In this document: positions 18,424 through 27,523 of the stretch, piece after piece
How positions within the stretch are numbered: the stretch's first letter is position 1
How the letters are laid out: every line of letters begins with the position of its first letter
Assembly: GCA_039636865.1 (NCBI GenBank)
Contig: CP144172.1
Location: 2,976,001-3,040,000, forward strand
Reading direction: 5' to 3'
From: Dermatophilaceae bacterium Sec6.4
GTDB lineage: Bacteria; Actinomycetota; Actinomycetes; Actinomycetales; Dermatophilaceae
Length of the DNA: 64,000 bases
Notes under the pieces: model-generated
The model's input: only the letters and a program-made list of their open reading frames with translations
What the model was told of the DNA's origin: nothing
The model's database searches: none
Program-made: the position numbers and the translations under genes

Positions 18424-19614
18424 TCACGGGGCTGTGACGTGCGCACGGGCTCGAGAACGGGCCCAGTCCTCGGCCGCGAGGAGGTTCTCGACGGTGAGCT
18501 CGCCCGGCGCGGGCTGATGGTCGTGAACGACCTGTCGCACCGTGTCCACGATTGCGGTGAACCGCAACCTCCCGTCATGGAAGGCGTCAACGCATTCTTC
18601 ATTGGCTGCGTTGTAGACCGCGGGATAGGTCGACCCGGCAGCACCGACCTCACGGGCCAGATCGACCGCCGGGAAGGCGTCGTTGTCCAGCGGCTCGAAA
18701 TCCCACCGCGATGCCTGAGTCCAGTCGATGCGCGGCCCGGCGTCCGGAACATGGTCCGGCCATCCCATACCCAGCGCGATCGGCACCATCATGCTCGGCG
18801 GGCCGCACTGGGCAATGGTCGATCCGTCGACGAACTCGACCATCGAGTGGACCATCTGCTGCGGGTGCACGACCACATCGATCTGCTCCAGCGGAATGTC
18901 GAAGAGCAGGTGCGCCTCGATGACCTCCAAACCCTTGTTGACCAACGTCGCGGAGTTCGTGGTCACCACGCGCCCCATGGCGAAATTCGGATGGGCGAGC
19001 GCTTCCTGCGGCGTGACGTCGTGCAGCTGTTCACGTGCACGGCCCCGGAACGGGCCGCCGCTGGCGGTGACCACGAGACGCCGCACCTCTTCATGCCGCC
19101 CAGCGGCGAGACACTGCGCGATGGCGCTGTGCTCGCTGTCCACCGGCACGATCTGGTCGGGAGCAGCGGCTGCCTTGACGATGGGACCGCCGACGATCAG
19201 TGACTCCTTGTTGGCAAGCGCCAACGTCGCCCCGTTGTGCAGGGCCGCTAGCGTCGGTCGCAGTCCGATGGATCCGGTGATGGCGTTCAGCACCACATCC
19301 GCCCCGCAGCGGCTTGCGAGCACAGCCGCGTCAGGGCCCACGACGATCTGCGGACGATAGTCGGACAGACCTGCGGCCCGTGCTGCATCCTGCACCTCTG
19401 CCCGCATCTCGTTCTGCCCGCCGCGCGCCACGGCGATCATCTCCACTTTCAGCTGCACCGCCTGCCGGGCCAGCAGCGCGGTGTCCGAGCCGCCCGCTGC
19501 GAGGGCCACGATCTGGAAACGATCCGGTTGGGCACGGGCGATCTGGATCGCCTGGGTGCCGATCGAACCGGTCGAGCCGAGCAAGGCCACTGTGCGGCGG
19601 CTGATAGGAGGCAT
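18424..19614 (-). CDS. dxr: 1-deoxy-D-xylulose 5-phosphate reductoisomerase (Dxr)
   Basis: 396 aa from the ATG at 19614; the frame extends 11 codons upstream. It makes MEP from DXP using NADPH. GSTGSIG near the N-terminus binds NADPH, ALANKESLIVGG and PVDSEHSAIAQC carry the substrate and metal residues, and TASGGPFRG is the conserved serine loop. It is the first gene of the dxr-rip1-ispG operon and sets the entry to isoprenoid and menaquinone precursor supply. Confidence 0.97.
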   Translation of the reverse strand: MPPISRRTVALLGSTGSIGTQAIQIARAQPDRFQIVALAAGGSDTALLARQAVQLKVEMIAVARGGQNEMRAEVQDAARAAGLSDYRPQIVVGPDAAVLASRCGADVVLNAITGSIGLRPTLAALHNGATLALANKESLIVGGPIVKAAAAPDQIVPVDSEHSAIAQCLAAGRHEEVRRLVVTASGGPFRGRAREQLHDVTPQEALAHPNFAMGRVVTTNSATLVNKGLEVIEAHLLFDIPLEQIDVVVHPQQMVHSMVEFVDGSTIAQCGPPSMMVPIALGMGWPDHVPDAGPRIDWTQASRWDFEPLDNDAFPAVDLAREVGAAGSTYPAVYNAANEECVDAFHDGRLRFTAIVDTVRQVVHDHQPAPGELTVENLLAAEDWARSRARAHVTAP

Positions 19615-19668
19615 GACTCCATTCTGCCGAATGCCGATCTGGATCATCAGCTGCCGTGGTGCGCTCTG

Positions 19669-20361
19669 TCAGCTGGCCCGGTCGATTCCTAACTGCTCGG
19701 CGACCAGACCCGCGAGCGACGTGTGGCCGACGACGAATCCTGACCGCGCGCGAGGGCTCGGGCTGCTCACCAGATACGTGCCGGCGTCCCCCCAGATAAC
19801 GCAGACGAACTCATCCTCGCTACCGGTGACGACCTGCGTAACATCCGCAGTCGCGAGCACGACGCCCCACGGCGCGGGCTCGGCCAGCAGCCGCAGATCC
19901 CCGGCGAATCGACAGCCGGTTGGCACGGTTTCGCCATGAGAGGCAGGGGAGAACACGGGCGCCAGCGCTGCCGCGACAAGCAGTGCCGTCCGACTGGCCG
20001 GTACCACGTCGAAATCATGCAGTCCGTCACTTGAGATGTCCTCACAGACCGCCGTTCCTCCTGCCTCGTACACGTGGCGCACCGAGCGCGATCCGTCGAT
20101 GTGCAGCTCGACCCGGTAGCGGCGTTCGCAACCGGACCGTACCTGCAGCAACTGGACGAGTTCATCGGGTACCAGCAGTCCACCGCCCTGGGCCTCGCAG
20201 ACACCGTGCGCACATAGCGAGCGGTAGGCCACGTTCACGGCCACTTCGCGCCCGTTGGCGTCGAGCCGGTCCAGATAGGGGGTGTCCACTTCCGCAGCGG
20301 CGCTCAACAAATCCAGCTCCTCGTCGGTCAGCCGAAACAGTGGCGCAATCGGTTCATTCAT
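19669..20361 (-). CDS. EspG-like protein, putative ESX/WXG100 chaperone
   Basis: 230 aa from the ATG at 20361 (ATGA overlap with the upstream gene). The layout resembles actinobacterial EspG-family proteins: LTDEELDLLSAAAEV, VAYRSLCAHGVCE, LVQLLQV, then a beta-rich half (RYRVELHIDG, VRHVYEAGGTAVCED) and the C-terminal LAGLVAEQLGI. EspG proteins bind PE/PPE-type secretion substrates in mycobacteria. The assignment rests on pattern and on two WXG-like genes directly upstream and coupled. No ESX core genes are in the window. Confidence 0.5.
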   Translation of the reverse strand: MNEPIAPLFRLTDEELDLLSAAAEVDTPYLDRLDANGREVAVNVAYRSLCAHGVCEAQGGGLLVPDELVQLLQVRSGCERRYRVELHIDGSRSVRHVYEAGGTAVCEDISSDGLHDFDVVPASRTALLVAAALAPVFSPASHGETVPTGCRFAGDLRLLAEPAPWGVVLATADVTQVVTGSEDEFVCVIWGDAGTYLVSSPSPRARSGFVVGHTSLAGLVAEQLGIDRAS

Positions 20362-20945
20362 GACGCGCTCACCGGTGGCTGCACCGAAATGACCTGATGG
20401 CCGCCGCCACCTACCCACGCGTCGACGACACGATGCACAGGCCCGGTCCGCATCCTGCGGTCTCCGAGGTCGGGTCGATGCACCGGCCCACAACGCATCC
20501 GTCGGCCCGGTTGACGAGGTTGACCCGGTATCTCTATCTGGTCCATCGCGAGCGCCCACGATCTTTGATGCGCCCGGATACGCGACCACACCTCCTCGAC
20601 CTGCGAACGCGCTACCGATCGTTCAGTGGCAGCGCCCAATGAGCCGCCGACAACTGCGGGCCGCGCCTGGAGTCGGTCCAGCTCGATCAACTCCCACTCC
20701 AGGCGGGCGGCGGTTGCGGCGGCATGCTGTGCAGCGTTGCGCAGCATTTGGGCAACCGTTTCCAGACCGCGCAGGTACTCGCCGGCAGCAGTCGCATGCT
20801 GCAGCGCAGCGCCGCCCGTCCAGTGCTCGTTCAGTCGACCCGCGGACCTGCGCACCAGAGTGACCTCGTGTTCCAGGTCCTGCACCGTGCACAACAGCTG
20901 CCGAGCCGCGACGCGCATCGCCACCGGGTCGGGCCGGGTTGTCAC
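20358..20945 (-). CDS. WXG100-like helical protein with C-terminal extension
   Basis: 195 aa from the GTG at 20945, whose GTGA overlaps the stop of the preceding gene; an ATG at 20978 would overlap it by 37 nt and is less likely. Residues about 5-100 are two long helices joined by LNEHWTGGAAL, a W-T-G turn as in WXG100 secretion substrates. The rest is helical to about residue 135, then Arg/Gly/Pro-rich and probably disordered. There is no signal peptide, as expected for a type VII substrate. Function is not known; a larger WXG-like substrate is the best guess. Confidence 0.55.
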   Translation of the reverse strand: MTTRPDPVAMRVAARQLLCTVQDLEHEVTLVRRSAGRLNEHWTGGAALQHATAAGEYLRGLETVAQMLRNAAQHAAATAARLEWELIELDRLQARPAVVGGSLGAATERSVARSQVEEVWSRIRAHQRSWALAMDQIEIPGQPRQPGRRMRCGPVHRPDLGDRRMRTGPVHRVVDAWVGGGGHQVISVQPPVSAS

Positions 20946-21244
20946 CGGCGTCGCCGCATCACGCCAGCGCTGTGCCATTCGGTATCCGCGTACGCGAAAG
21001 CCGCTGAATCCAACGTCCGGCGAAGTGTTGATCGCTGCCCGTCAATGAGGTCCAGGTGCGACCTGAGTCGATGACTGAATGACAGGCCGGCGTCGGTGGC
21101 CTCCTGGGACCCCACCGCCTCCGTGAGGGTGCCCATGCTCCGGTGCACACCCTGATCTTCGCGTGCCCATGCCGGGCGCAGAGCTGCGGCCGCCGCCTGT
21201 AGCTCCTGCGGGGAAACCCGCAGCAACTCCCCTCGTGCATCCAT
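20942..21244 (-). CDS. Short WXG100-like helical protein
   Basis: 100 aa, starting at the ATG at 21244 with GGAAGGA 7 nt upstream. The length and the start VSPQELQAAAAALRPAWAREDQGV match ESAT-6/CFP-10-type proteins (an N-terminal residue pattern followed by two helices). A true WxG turn is not evident; the expected turn region reads VGSQEATDAG. It is the first gene of a three-gene coupled set with a longer WXG-like and an EspG-like protein. It might pair with the second protein as a heterodimer. Confidence 0.55.
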   Translation of the reverse strand: MDARGELLRVSPQELQAAAAALRPAWAREDQGVHRSMGTLTEAVGSQEATDAGLSFSHRLRSHLDLIDGQRSTLRRTLDSAAFAYADTEWHSAGVMRRRR

Positions 21245-21358
21245 CGTTCTGTCCTTCCGCCTGCGTCGTCAACGACGACAGGTGACACGGTAGGGGCACG
21301 AGGGGGGCGTCTCGGAAGTTATCCACAAGGTACGTCGAGTGGCGCGGTGATCACTGCA

Positions 21359-22807
21359 CTACAGCGCCAACCCGACGTACTTGGTCTCCAGATATTCCTC
21401 GATGCCCTCGAATCCGCCCTCGCGGCCGTACCCGCTGGCCTTGACACCGCCGAACGGCGCTGCCGGGTTGGAGATGATCCCTTGATTGACCCCGACCATG
21501 CCGTAGTCGAGGTCTTCGCTGACCCGCAGTACCCGCGAGTAGTCACGGGTGAAGAAGTACGCCGCGAGACCGTACTCGGTGGAGTTGGCCCGCTCGACCG
21601 CATCCTGCTCGTCGGTAAAGGTCTGAATGGCCGCGACCGGCCCGAAGATCTCTTCACGCACGAGGTCGGCATCAGCGGGCACGTCGGTCAGCACGGTGGG
21701 CGGGTAGTAGAAGCCGGCGCCGTCGATTGCCGCGCCACCACATACCAGCGTGGACCCACGCTCGGTGGCGTCCGCGACGAGCGAGGCAACCTTCTGCACG
21801 GCCTTGGCATTGATGAGCGGACCGACAGTGACGCCTTCGGCCAACCCGTTACCGATGACCATCGAACCCATCCGGTTGGCAAGCTTCGCAGCGAATTCCT
21901 CAGCAACGTCGACGTGTACCAGGAACCGGTTTGCCGCCGTGCAGGCTTCGCCGATGTTGCGCATCTTCGCCTGCATTGCGCCGTCGACGGCCGCGTCGAT
22001 ATCCGCGTCGTCGAAGACGATGAACGGCGCGTTCCCGCCCAGCTCCATGGACAGCCGCAACAGCTGGTCGGCGGACTGCTCAACCAACTTCCGACCCACT
22101 CCCGTTGAACCGGTGAAGGTCAGCTTCCTGGCCCGCGGATCGCGGATGAGCGGCTCCATCACCGCACCTGACGTGCTCGTGGCGATGACATTGAGCACCC
22201 CTGCAGGCAGGCCGACCTCTTCCATCAACTGCGCCAAGGCAAGCATCGACAACGGGGTTTCGGCGGCCGGCTTCACGACCATCGTGCATCCGGCGGCGAT
22301 GGCGGGACCGATCTTGCGGGTGCCCATCGCGAGCGGGAAGTTCCACGGCGTGATCATCAGCGTCGGACCCACCGGGCCCTTCATCGTCAGCAGCCGGGTG
22401 GCGCCGTTGGGAGCTGTGGAGAATCGGCCGGAGATGCGCACTGCCTCCTCGGAGAACCAGCGGAAGAACTCAGCGGCGTAGGCGACCTCGCCCTTCGACT
22501 CAGCCACCGGCTTGCCCATCTCAAGGGTCATCAGCTCGGCGAAGTAATCAGCCCGTGCAGTGATCAACTCGAATGCGCTGCGCAGGATCTCGCCACGATC
22601 GCGCGGCGGCGTGCGGGCCCAATCGCGTTGTGCAGCAGAGGCTGCTGCGAGTGCAGCGCCCCCATCGGCGACTGAGGCATCGGCCACGGTGGCGAGCACC
22701 TCGCCACTTGCCGGGTTGTCGACAGTAAAGGTTTTGCCACCTTCGCCGTCGCGCCACTGCCCACCGATGAACAACTGCTTCTTGACCTTTTCGACCAACT
22801 CGGTCAT
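21359..22807 (-). CDS. gabD: NAD(P)-dependent succinate-semialdehyde dehydrogenase
   Basis: 482 aa from the ATG at 22807, which has GGGAG 8 nt upstream; a GTG two codons earlier is possible. ALDH features are intact: TPWNFPLA, TFTGSTGVGRKL, the catalytic Glu in MELGGNAPF and the catalytic Cys in GEACTAANR. PAAPFGGVKASGYGREGG near the C-terminus is typical of the GabD/SSADH branch. It oxidises succinate semialdehyde to succinate in GABA degradation. A GABA-type permease is encoded at 61741, far away; other short aldehydes are possible substrates. Confidence 0.88.
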   Translation of the reverse strand: MTELVEKVKKQLFIGGQWRDGEGGKTFTVDNPASGEVLATVADASVADGGAALAAASAAQRDWARTPPRDRGEILRSAFELITARADYFAELMTLEMGKPVAESKGEVAYAAEFFRWFSEEAVRISGRFSTAPNGATRLLTMKGPVGPTLMITPWNFPLAMGTRKIGPAIAAGCTMVVKPAAETPLSMLALAQLMEEVGLPAGVLNVIATSTSGAVMEPLIRDPRARKLTFTGSTGVGRKLVEQSADQLLRLSMELGGNAPFIVFDDADIDAAVDGAMQAKMRNIGEACTAANRFLVHVDVAEEFAAKLANRMGSMVIGNGLAEGVTVGPLINAKAVQKVASLVADATERGSTLVCGGAAIDGAGFYYPPTVLTDVPADADLVREEIFGPVAAIQTFTDEQDAVERANSTEYGLAAYFFTRDYSRVLRVSEDLDYGMVGVNQGIISNPAAPFGGVKASGYGREGGFEGIEEYLETKYVGLAL

Positions 22808-23038
22808 TTCCACTTCTCCCTGCTCGGTTCGTGCATGGCGCCTATCAGCGGTTCGGATCGATCATCGCGTGTTTGATCCGGGTGTAGTCCCCGACGTTGC
22901 ATTCTCCCGTCGAAGAGCCGCCGTGAGTGAACCCTCTCGCACTCCCACCATCGTCATCGACGACACCTCGAAGGCAATCATCGCCCGTGTCCTGTTGTTG
23001 CGTCCCGCCCTGTCCGACCGGGCCGATAATGTCGAACC

Positions 23039-24292
23039 ATGGCAACCCCCCGCGATCAGCGCGACCTCGACATCGTCCTCTTCGGAGCCACCGGCTTCGT
23101 CGGCAAGCTCACCGCCGAGCATCTCGCCGCGCACGCACCGGCAGGGCTGCGTATCGGGCTGGCCGGCCGCAACGCAGCCAAGGTGCGCGACGTGCGGACA
23201 TCTCTTGGCCCCTCAGCCTCGGACTGGGAACTGATCGCCGCCGATTCCAGCGACCCTGCCTCGTTGGCGGCCCTCGCTGATCGGGCACGGGTCGTGATCA
23301 CCACCGTGGGCCCCTACGCCAAATACGGCATGCCGCTCGTGCAGGCATGCGCTGAAGCGGGCACCGACTACGTGGACCTGACCGGTGAGGTGCTGTTCGT
23401 CCGCGAATCCATCGATCTCTTCCACAACACCGCATCGGCCTCCGGCGCCCGCATCGTGCACTCGTGCGGTTTCGACTCGGTCCCCTCCGATCTGGCGGTA
23501 TTGAACCTCGCCGAGCAGGTAGCTGCTGACGGGGCCGGCACACCGACCGACACCACGTTGTTCGTCACGATGAAGGGCGGGGCCAGCGGCGGCACGCTCG
23601 ATTCGATGAAAGGACAAATCGATCAGATCCGCACCGACAAGGCCAAGCGCATGATCGCCCTGGACAAGTTCGCGTTGTCACCCGACCGCTCTGCTGAGCC
23701 GAAGGGCGAGTGGCGCGACAGTATGTCGGTGCACTATTCACCGGAGGTGAAGTCCTGGACCGGGCCGTTCGTGATGGCGAGCTACAACACCCGCATCGTG
23801 CGTCGGAGTAACGCTCTGCGCGGCCACGACTACGGGCCGACGTTTCGTTACCGGGAGGTGCAGCGCGCCGGCGACGGGTTGAGCGGGCGGGCGACGGCCT
23901 ACGGGCTCTCCGGTGGACTCGCTGCCGGTTTCGGCGCGCTCAGCATCCCGCTGCTACGACCCCTGGTGAACAAGGTGCTCCCCAAAGCCGGCGAGGGACC
24001 CAGCGCGCAGGCACGCGCCAAAGGATTCTTCAAAGTCGACGCCCGGACCACGACCACCGACGGCTCGCAGTACCGCAGTGTCGTCGCCGCCCAGGGCGAC
24101 CCCGGTTACGCCGCGACCTGCGTGATGCTCGCGGAGGCCGCACTTGCGCTGGCTACCCAACGCGAGCAGTGCCCCCTCCCGGAAGGCATCAACGGGGGCG
24201 TCCTCACACCGGCCACTGCGCTCGGCGACGTGCTGAGCACACGTCTGCGCGACCAGGGGTTCACCATCCGAGCCGAACGACTGAACGCCTGA
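23039..24292 (+). CDS. Saccharopine dehydrogenase-like NAD(P)-binding protein, trans-acting enoyl reductase family
   Basis: 417 aa. The N-terminal Rossmann motif DIVLFGATGFVGKLTAEHL is followed by GRNAAKV, VVITTVGPYAKYG and TDYVDLTGE, the pattern of the mycobacterial trans-acting enoyl reductase group (Rv2449c/Rv2953-like). The CGFDSVPSDLAV segment is also diagnostic. In mycobacteria one member acts on polyketide chains. No polyketide synthase is near, so the substrate here is open. It diverges from gabD with a 231-bp gap and is convergent with prpE. Confidence 0.85.
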   Translation: MATPRDQRDLDIVLFGATGFVGKLTAEHLAAHAPAGLRIGLAGRNAAKVRDVRTSLGPSASDWELIAADSSDPASLAALADRARVVITTVGPYAKYGMPLVQACAEAGTDYVDLTGEVLFVRESIDLFHNTASASGARIVHSCGFDSVPSDLAVLNLAEQVAADGAGTPTDTTLFVTMKGGASGGTLDSMKGQIDQIRTDKAKRMIALDKFALSPDRSAEPKGEWRDSMSVHYSPEVKSWTGPFVMASYNTRIVRRSNALRGHDYGPTFRYREVQRAGDGLSGRATAYGLSGGLAAGFGALSIPLLRPLVNKVLPKAGEGPSAQARAKGFFKVDARTTTTDGSQYRSVVAAQGDPGYAATCVMLAEAALALATQREQCPLPEGINGGVLTPATALGDVLSTRLRDQGFTIRAERLNA

Positions 24293-24302
24293 GGCGCGCC
24301 GA

Positions 24303-26213
24303 CTAAGGGCGGGCCCTCAGGACCTCGCCCAGTGCCTCCAGCACACCGATGTCCTCGATGGTGCCGGGGACACGGGGCTGTTCGCCGTCGGCGACCTGAC
24401 GCATGGTGCGCCGCAGGATCTTGCCCGATCTGGTCTTGGGTAGGGCCGCCACGATGTCGACCCGCTGCAGTGACGCGATGCCGCCGATTTGATCGCGCAC
24501 CATCGCAGCCAACTCGCTGCACACTCGTTGAGCATCCGCGTCGGAGGGCATCTCAGAACCTTTGAGCACCACGAGCGCACGCGGCACCTGCCCTTTCAGC
24601 TCGTCGGCGACCCCGATGACGGCGCATTCGGCGACGGCGGGATGCGAAGCCACGACCGCCTCCAGACCACCGGTCGACAATCGATGACCGGCCACATTCA
24701 GGACGTCGTCGGTCCGGCCCATCACCCAGACGTAACCGTCGTCGTCGCGGTACCCGCCGTCGCCGCTGCTGTAGTAGCCCTCGAAGGCCGACAGGTAGGA
24801 CGAGACATAACGATCATCGTCATTCCAGAGCGTCGGCAGAGTGCCCGGTGGCATCGGCAGCTTGATACACAGTGCCCCCTCCTGCCCGGGCGCGCACTCG
24901 GCGCCCTCAGCGTCCAGGACGCTCACGTCGTATCCAGGACTGGGGAAGGTCGCCGAACCCGGTTTGATGTCGAACAGCTGTATCCCCACCGGATTGGCGC
25001 AGATCGGCCACCCCGTCTCGGTCTGCCACCAGTTGTCGATGACCGGCACCCCCAGGCGGTCCGTAGCCCACCTCCAGGTGTCCGGATCGGTGCGCTCGCC
25101 GGCCAGGAAAAGGGTGCGCAGGCTGGACAGGTCGTACTCCGCCATCAACTCGCCGTCCGGATCCTCCTTCTTGATGGCGCGGATCCCGGTCGGCGCGGTG
25201 AACAGCCCCGCGACGCGGTACTGCTCGATGATCCGCCAGAAGGTCGAAGCGTCCGGCGTACCCACCGGCTTGCCCTCGAACAGCACCGTCGTGCACCCCG
25301 CGATGAGCGGCGCGTAGACGATGTAGGAGTGCCCGACCACCCATCCGACGTCGGACGCGGTGAACCAGACGTCGCCGGGCTGCATTCCGAAGATGTGGGT
25401 CATCGACCACTGCAGGGCCACCGCGTGCCCGCCGTTGTCACGCACGATGCCCTTGGGTGAACCGGTGGTGCCCGAGGTGTAGAGGATGTAGAGCGGATCG
25501 CCACCTGACAACGGGACGCATCCAGCGGCCCCGATACCGTCCGGTCGCATTGCCGTGCGCCAATCGATGTCGCGCTCGCCCATCGAGGCCTGCGCCTGCG
25601 GGCGTTGCAGGACGACGACGTTCTCCGGCGGGTAGGTAGCCCGTTCTACCGCTGCATCGACCAGTGGCTTGTACTCCACGACCCGGGTCCGCTCCACACC
25701 ACAAGAGGCAGTGATCAGCACCTTGGGTCGTGCGTCATCGATACGGGCGGCCAGCTCGGCTGCCGCGAAACCACCGAACACGACGGAGTGCACTGCACCG
25801 ATCCTGGCGCAGGCCAGCATGCTGATGATCGCCTCCGGAATCATTGGCAGGTAGATCACCACCCGGTCGCCCTTGCCCACGCCCAGCGCGGTAAGCATCC
25901 CGGCCGCTCGGCCGACCAGATCCAGCAGTTGCGCGTAGGTGTAGGTGCGGGACTCCCCGGTCACCGGGCTGTCCCAGATCACCGCAGGCTGGTCGGCTCG
26001 CCCGGCGATCACGTGTCGGTCAAGCGCGTTGTAACAGGTGTTCATCCGGCCGTCCGGGAACCACCGGTAGAACGGCGGGTTCGTATCATCCAGGATCGTG
26101 GCCGGTCGGTTGATCCAACTGATGGCCTGCGCAGCCTCGGCCCAGAAGCCCTGCGGGTCGTTCATGCTGCGCTGGTACGCGGTGTCGTACTCGCCGTTGT
26201 TCATGCCGGTCAT
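24303..26213 (-). CDS. prpE: Propionyl-CoA synthetase (PrpE), acetyl-CoA synthetase family
   Basis: 636 aa from the ATG at 26213 (26204 is an alternative). It activates propionate, and probably other short acids, through an acyl-adenylate. Motifs: ILYTSGTTGSPKGIVRDNGGH, IDNWWQTETGWPICANP, YYSSGDGGYRDDDGY and the C-terminal acetylation-site motif PKTRSGKILRR. The TETGWPI form fits PrpE/ACSS3 rather than Acs. It fits a genome that also carries the glyoxylate shunt and a RamB regulator. It is 10 nt from the convergent reductase gene. Confidence 0.92.
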   Translation of the reverse strand: MTGMNNGEYDTAYQRSMNDPQGFWAEAAQAISWINRPATILDDTNPPFYRWFPDGRMNTCYNALDRHVIAGRADQPAVIWDSPVTGESRTYTYAQLLDLVGRAAGMLTALGVGKGDRVVIYLPMIPEAIISMLACARIGAVHSVVFGGFAAAELAARIDDARPKVLITASCGVERTRVVEYKPLVDAAVERATYPPENVVVLQRPQAQASMGERDIDWRTAMRPDGIGAAGCVPLSGGDPLYILYTSGTTGSPKGIVRDNGGHAVALQWSMTHIFGMQPGDVWFTASDVGWVVGHSYIVYAPLIAGCTTVLFEGKPVGTPDASTFWRIIEQYRVAGLFTAPTGIRAIKKEDPDGELMAEYDLSSLRTLFLAGERTDPDTWRWATDRLGVPVIDNWWQTETGWPICANPVGIQLFDIKPGSATFPSPGYDVSVLDAEGAECAPGQEGALCIKLPMPPGTLPTLWNDDDRYVSSYLSAFEGYYSSGDGGYRDDDGYVWVMGRTDDVLNVAGHRLSTGGLEAVVASHPAVAECAVIGVADELKGQVPRALVVLKGSEMPSDADAQRVCSELAAMVRDQIGGIASLQRVDIVAALPKTRSGKILRRTMRQVADGEQPRVPGTIEDIGVLEALGEVLRARP

Positions 26214-26250
26214 TGTGCACCCGGGTCCGCGCGATTGCCCGGCGTCGGCC

Positions 26251-27225
26251 TCAGAAGTAGGTCTTCTTGACCGTTGCCTCGATGGTGTGCGCAAGCACAT
26301 CCTGGCCGGCGACACTGGGATGCACACCGCAGCCGTTCTGGGCTCCCGCAGCTGTCCCGGCCTGGTGCGGGAACAACTGGGTCAGCAGGCCAGCAGCGCA
26401 GCTGTCGCCACCGGAGTGCAGCGCCGCGTTCTGGAATGCGCCGAATTCGTCGGCGACCTTGACGACGAATGGCTTGGCAGCCGCCGCCATCACCTGATTC
26501 AGGCCCTGACTGCTTGCATTGGCGGCCGCTGACCGGTAGTCCGTCGAGTAGTAGTCGACAATCACGATCTGGCCGAAGTAATGCGCCTGATAACGCAGCG
26601 CGAACAAAATGGTGCTGACATTCTTGCCGATCCCACCGAGGGTCGCGGTCAACGCCGGACCGGAGCATGTGCCGCCATTCTTCGCCTGGCAGAGGAACCC
26701 GTCGTTGGCCCCGATACCCAGGGTGACCAGCCGGGTATTGCGGTGTTTCTTCAGAAAGTTCACCGCGAAAGTCAGCTGGCTCTCTTTGGAGTTGCGGTAC
26801 GTCGCATGCAGCGGGAAGTTGGTGCGGTAGCCCGCAGCCGTCTCACAGGCGTAGCTCGGGTTGGCCGTGCTGACGAAGCTACCGGACGTCTCGCCAGGGC
26901 ACGAAGCGTTCGTAACCCGCAGGCCGAGAGCGGAACCGATCTCCTCCGGGTAACCGACAAAGCTCTTCGGGTTCGGGTAGTTCGGCGGCGGAAACGTCGT
27001 GGGCTCGCGGTAGCCGAATGCCACCGAGTCACCGAGGGCCAGATAGTCCGACCCGGGCACGACCGGCAGTTGGAAGGAAGCCCACGAACGCCCAGAATGC
27101 CCGGTGGTGTGGCTGGGCGTCGTGGTCGCGGCCAGCGACGGTACCGCGATACCCACGCTGAGCGCCGTTGCAGTCGCGAGGGCGAGAACGTTGCGACGCG
27201 AACGTCGGATGGTGGAAATGCGCAT
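26251..27225 (-). CDS. Secreted SGNH/GDSL-family hydrolase
   Basis: 324 aa with a signal peptide (RRSRRNVLALATATALSVG ... SLAA); the RRSRRN stretch could be a Tat signal. Block I is LALGDSVAFGYR with the nucleophile Ser at about residue 66. Block III is LGIGANDGF, and block V is HPSVAGQDVLA with the catalytic His. Six or more cysteines in the mature part suggest disulfides outside the cell. Likely an esterase or lipase; the substrate is unknown. It diverges from the LOG gene across a 298-bp gap that contains a strong hairpin. Confidence 0.87.
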   Translation of the reverse strand: MRISTIRRSRRNVLALATATALSVGIAVPSLAATTTPSHTTGHSGRSWASFQLPVVPGSDYLALGDSVAFGYREPTTFPPPNYPNPKSFVGYPEEIGSALGLRVTNASCPGETSGSFVSTANPSYACETAAGYRTNFPLHATYRNSKESQLTFAVNFLKKHRNTRLVTLGIGANDGFLCQAKNGGTCSGPALTATLGGIGKNVSTILFALRYQAHYFGQIVIVDYYSTDYRSAAANASSQGLNQVMAAAAKPFVVKVADEFGAFQNAALHSGGDSCAAGLLTQLFPHQAGTAAGAQNGCGVHPSVAGQDVLAHTIEATVKKTYF

Positions 27226-27523
27226 GAGCTGTTGCCTGCTTCCGTGGAACTTTCCCCTGATCCACTGTGCAAATTAGCACCGCCGCACACCCTGGTCAAC
27301 GGATTCTCATAGGGATTCAAATTTCGCACTGGAACCGTTCGCCGACACCAGTGCGGTGCGTGCTCGGGCAGATAGCCGCGACCCCCCTGCGGTCGCGGCT
27401 ATCTGCCGAACACTTGCTTGCCCGCGCTTACACCGGCATCAGGTCAGACGCAGCTCTGCGGCTCATGGTTGTCTGCAGCGACCCGTTGTGACCCAACCGT
27501 GACCTTCGGGGCAGGATGACGTC
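27226..27523. other. Intergenic region between divergent SGNH hydrolase and LOG genes, with a perfect 17-bp stem
   Basis: A 298-bp gap without a credible gene. Arms at 27367-27383 and 27391-27407 (GGCAGATAGCCGCGACC and its exact complement) form a 17-bp stem with a 7-nt loop. As the flanking genes diverge, this is not a terminator for either annotated gene. It could be a leader structure of the LOG mRNA, a terminator of an unseen short RNA, or a dispersed palindrome. It lacks D- and T-arm features, so it is not a tRNA. Confidence 0.75.

Noticed and set aside
27367..27407. tRNA or CRISPR repeat
   Set aside because: A single hairpin without cloverleaf parts and without repeat-spacer periodicity.
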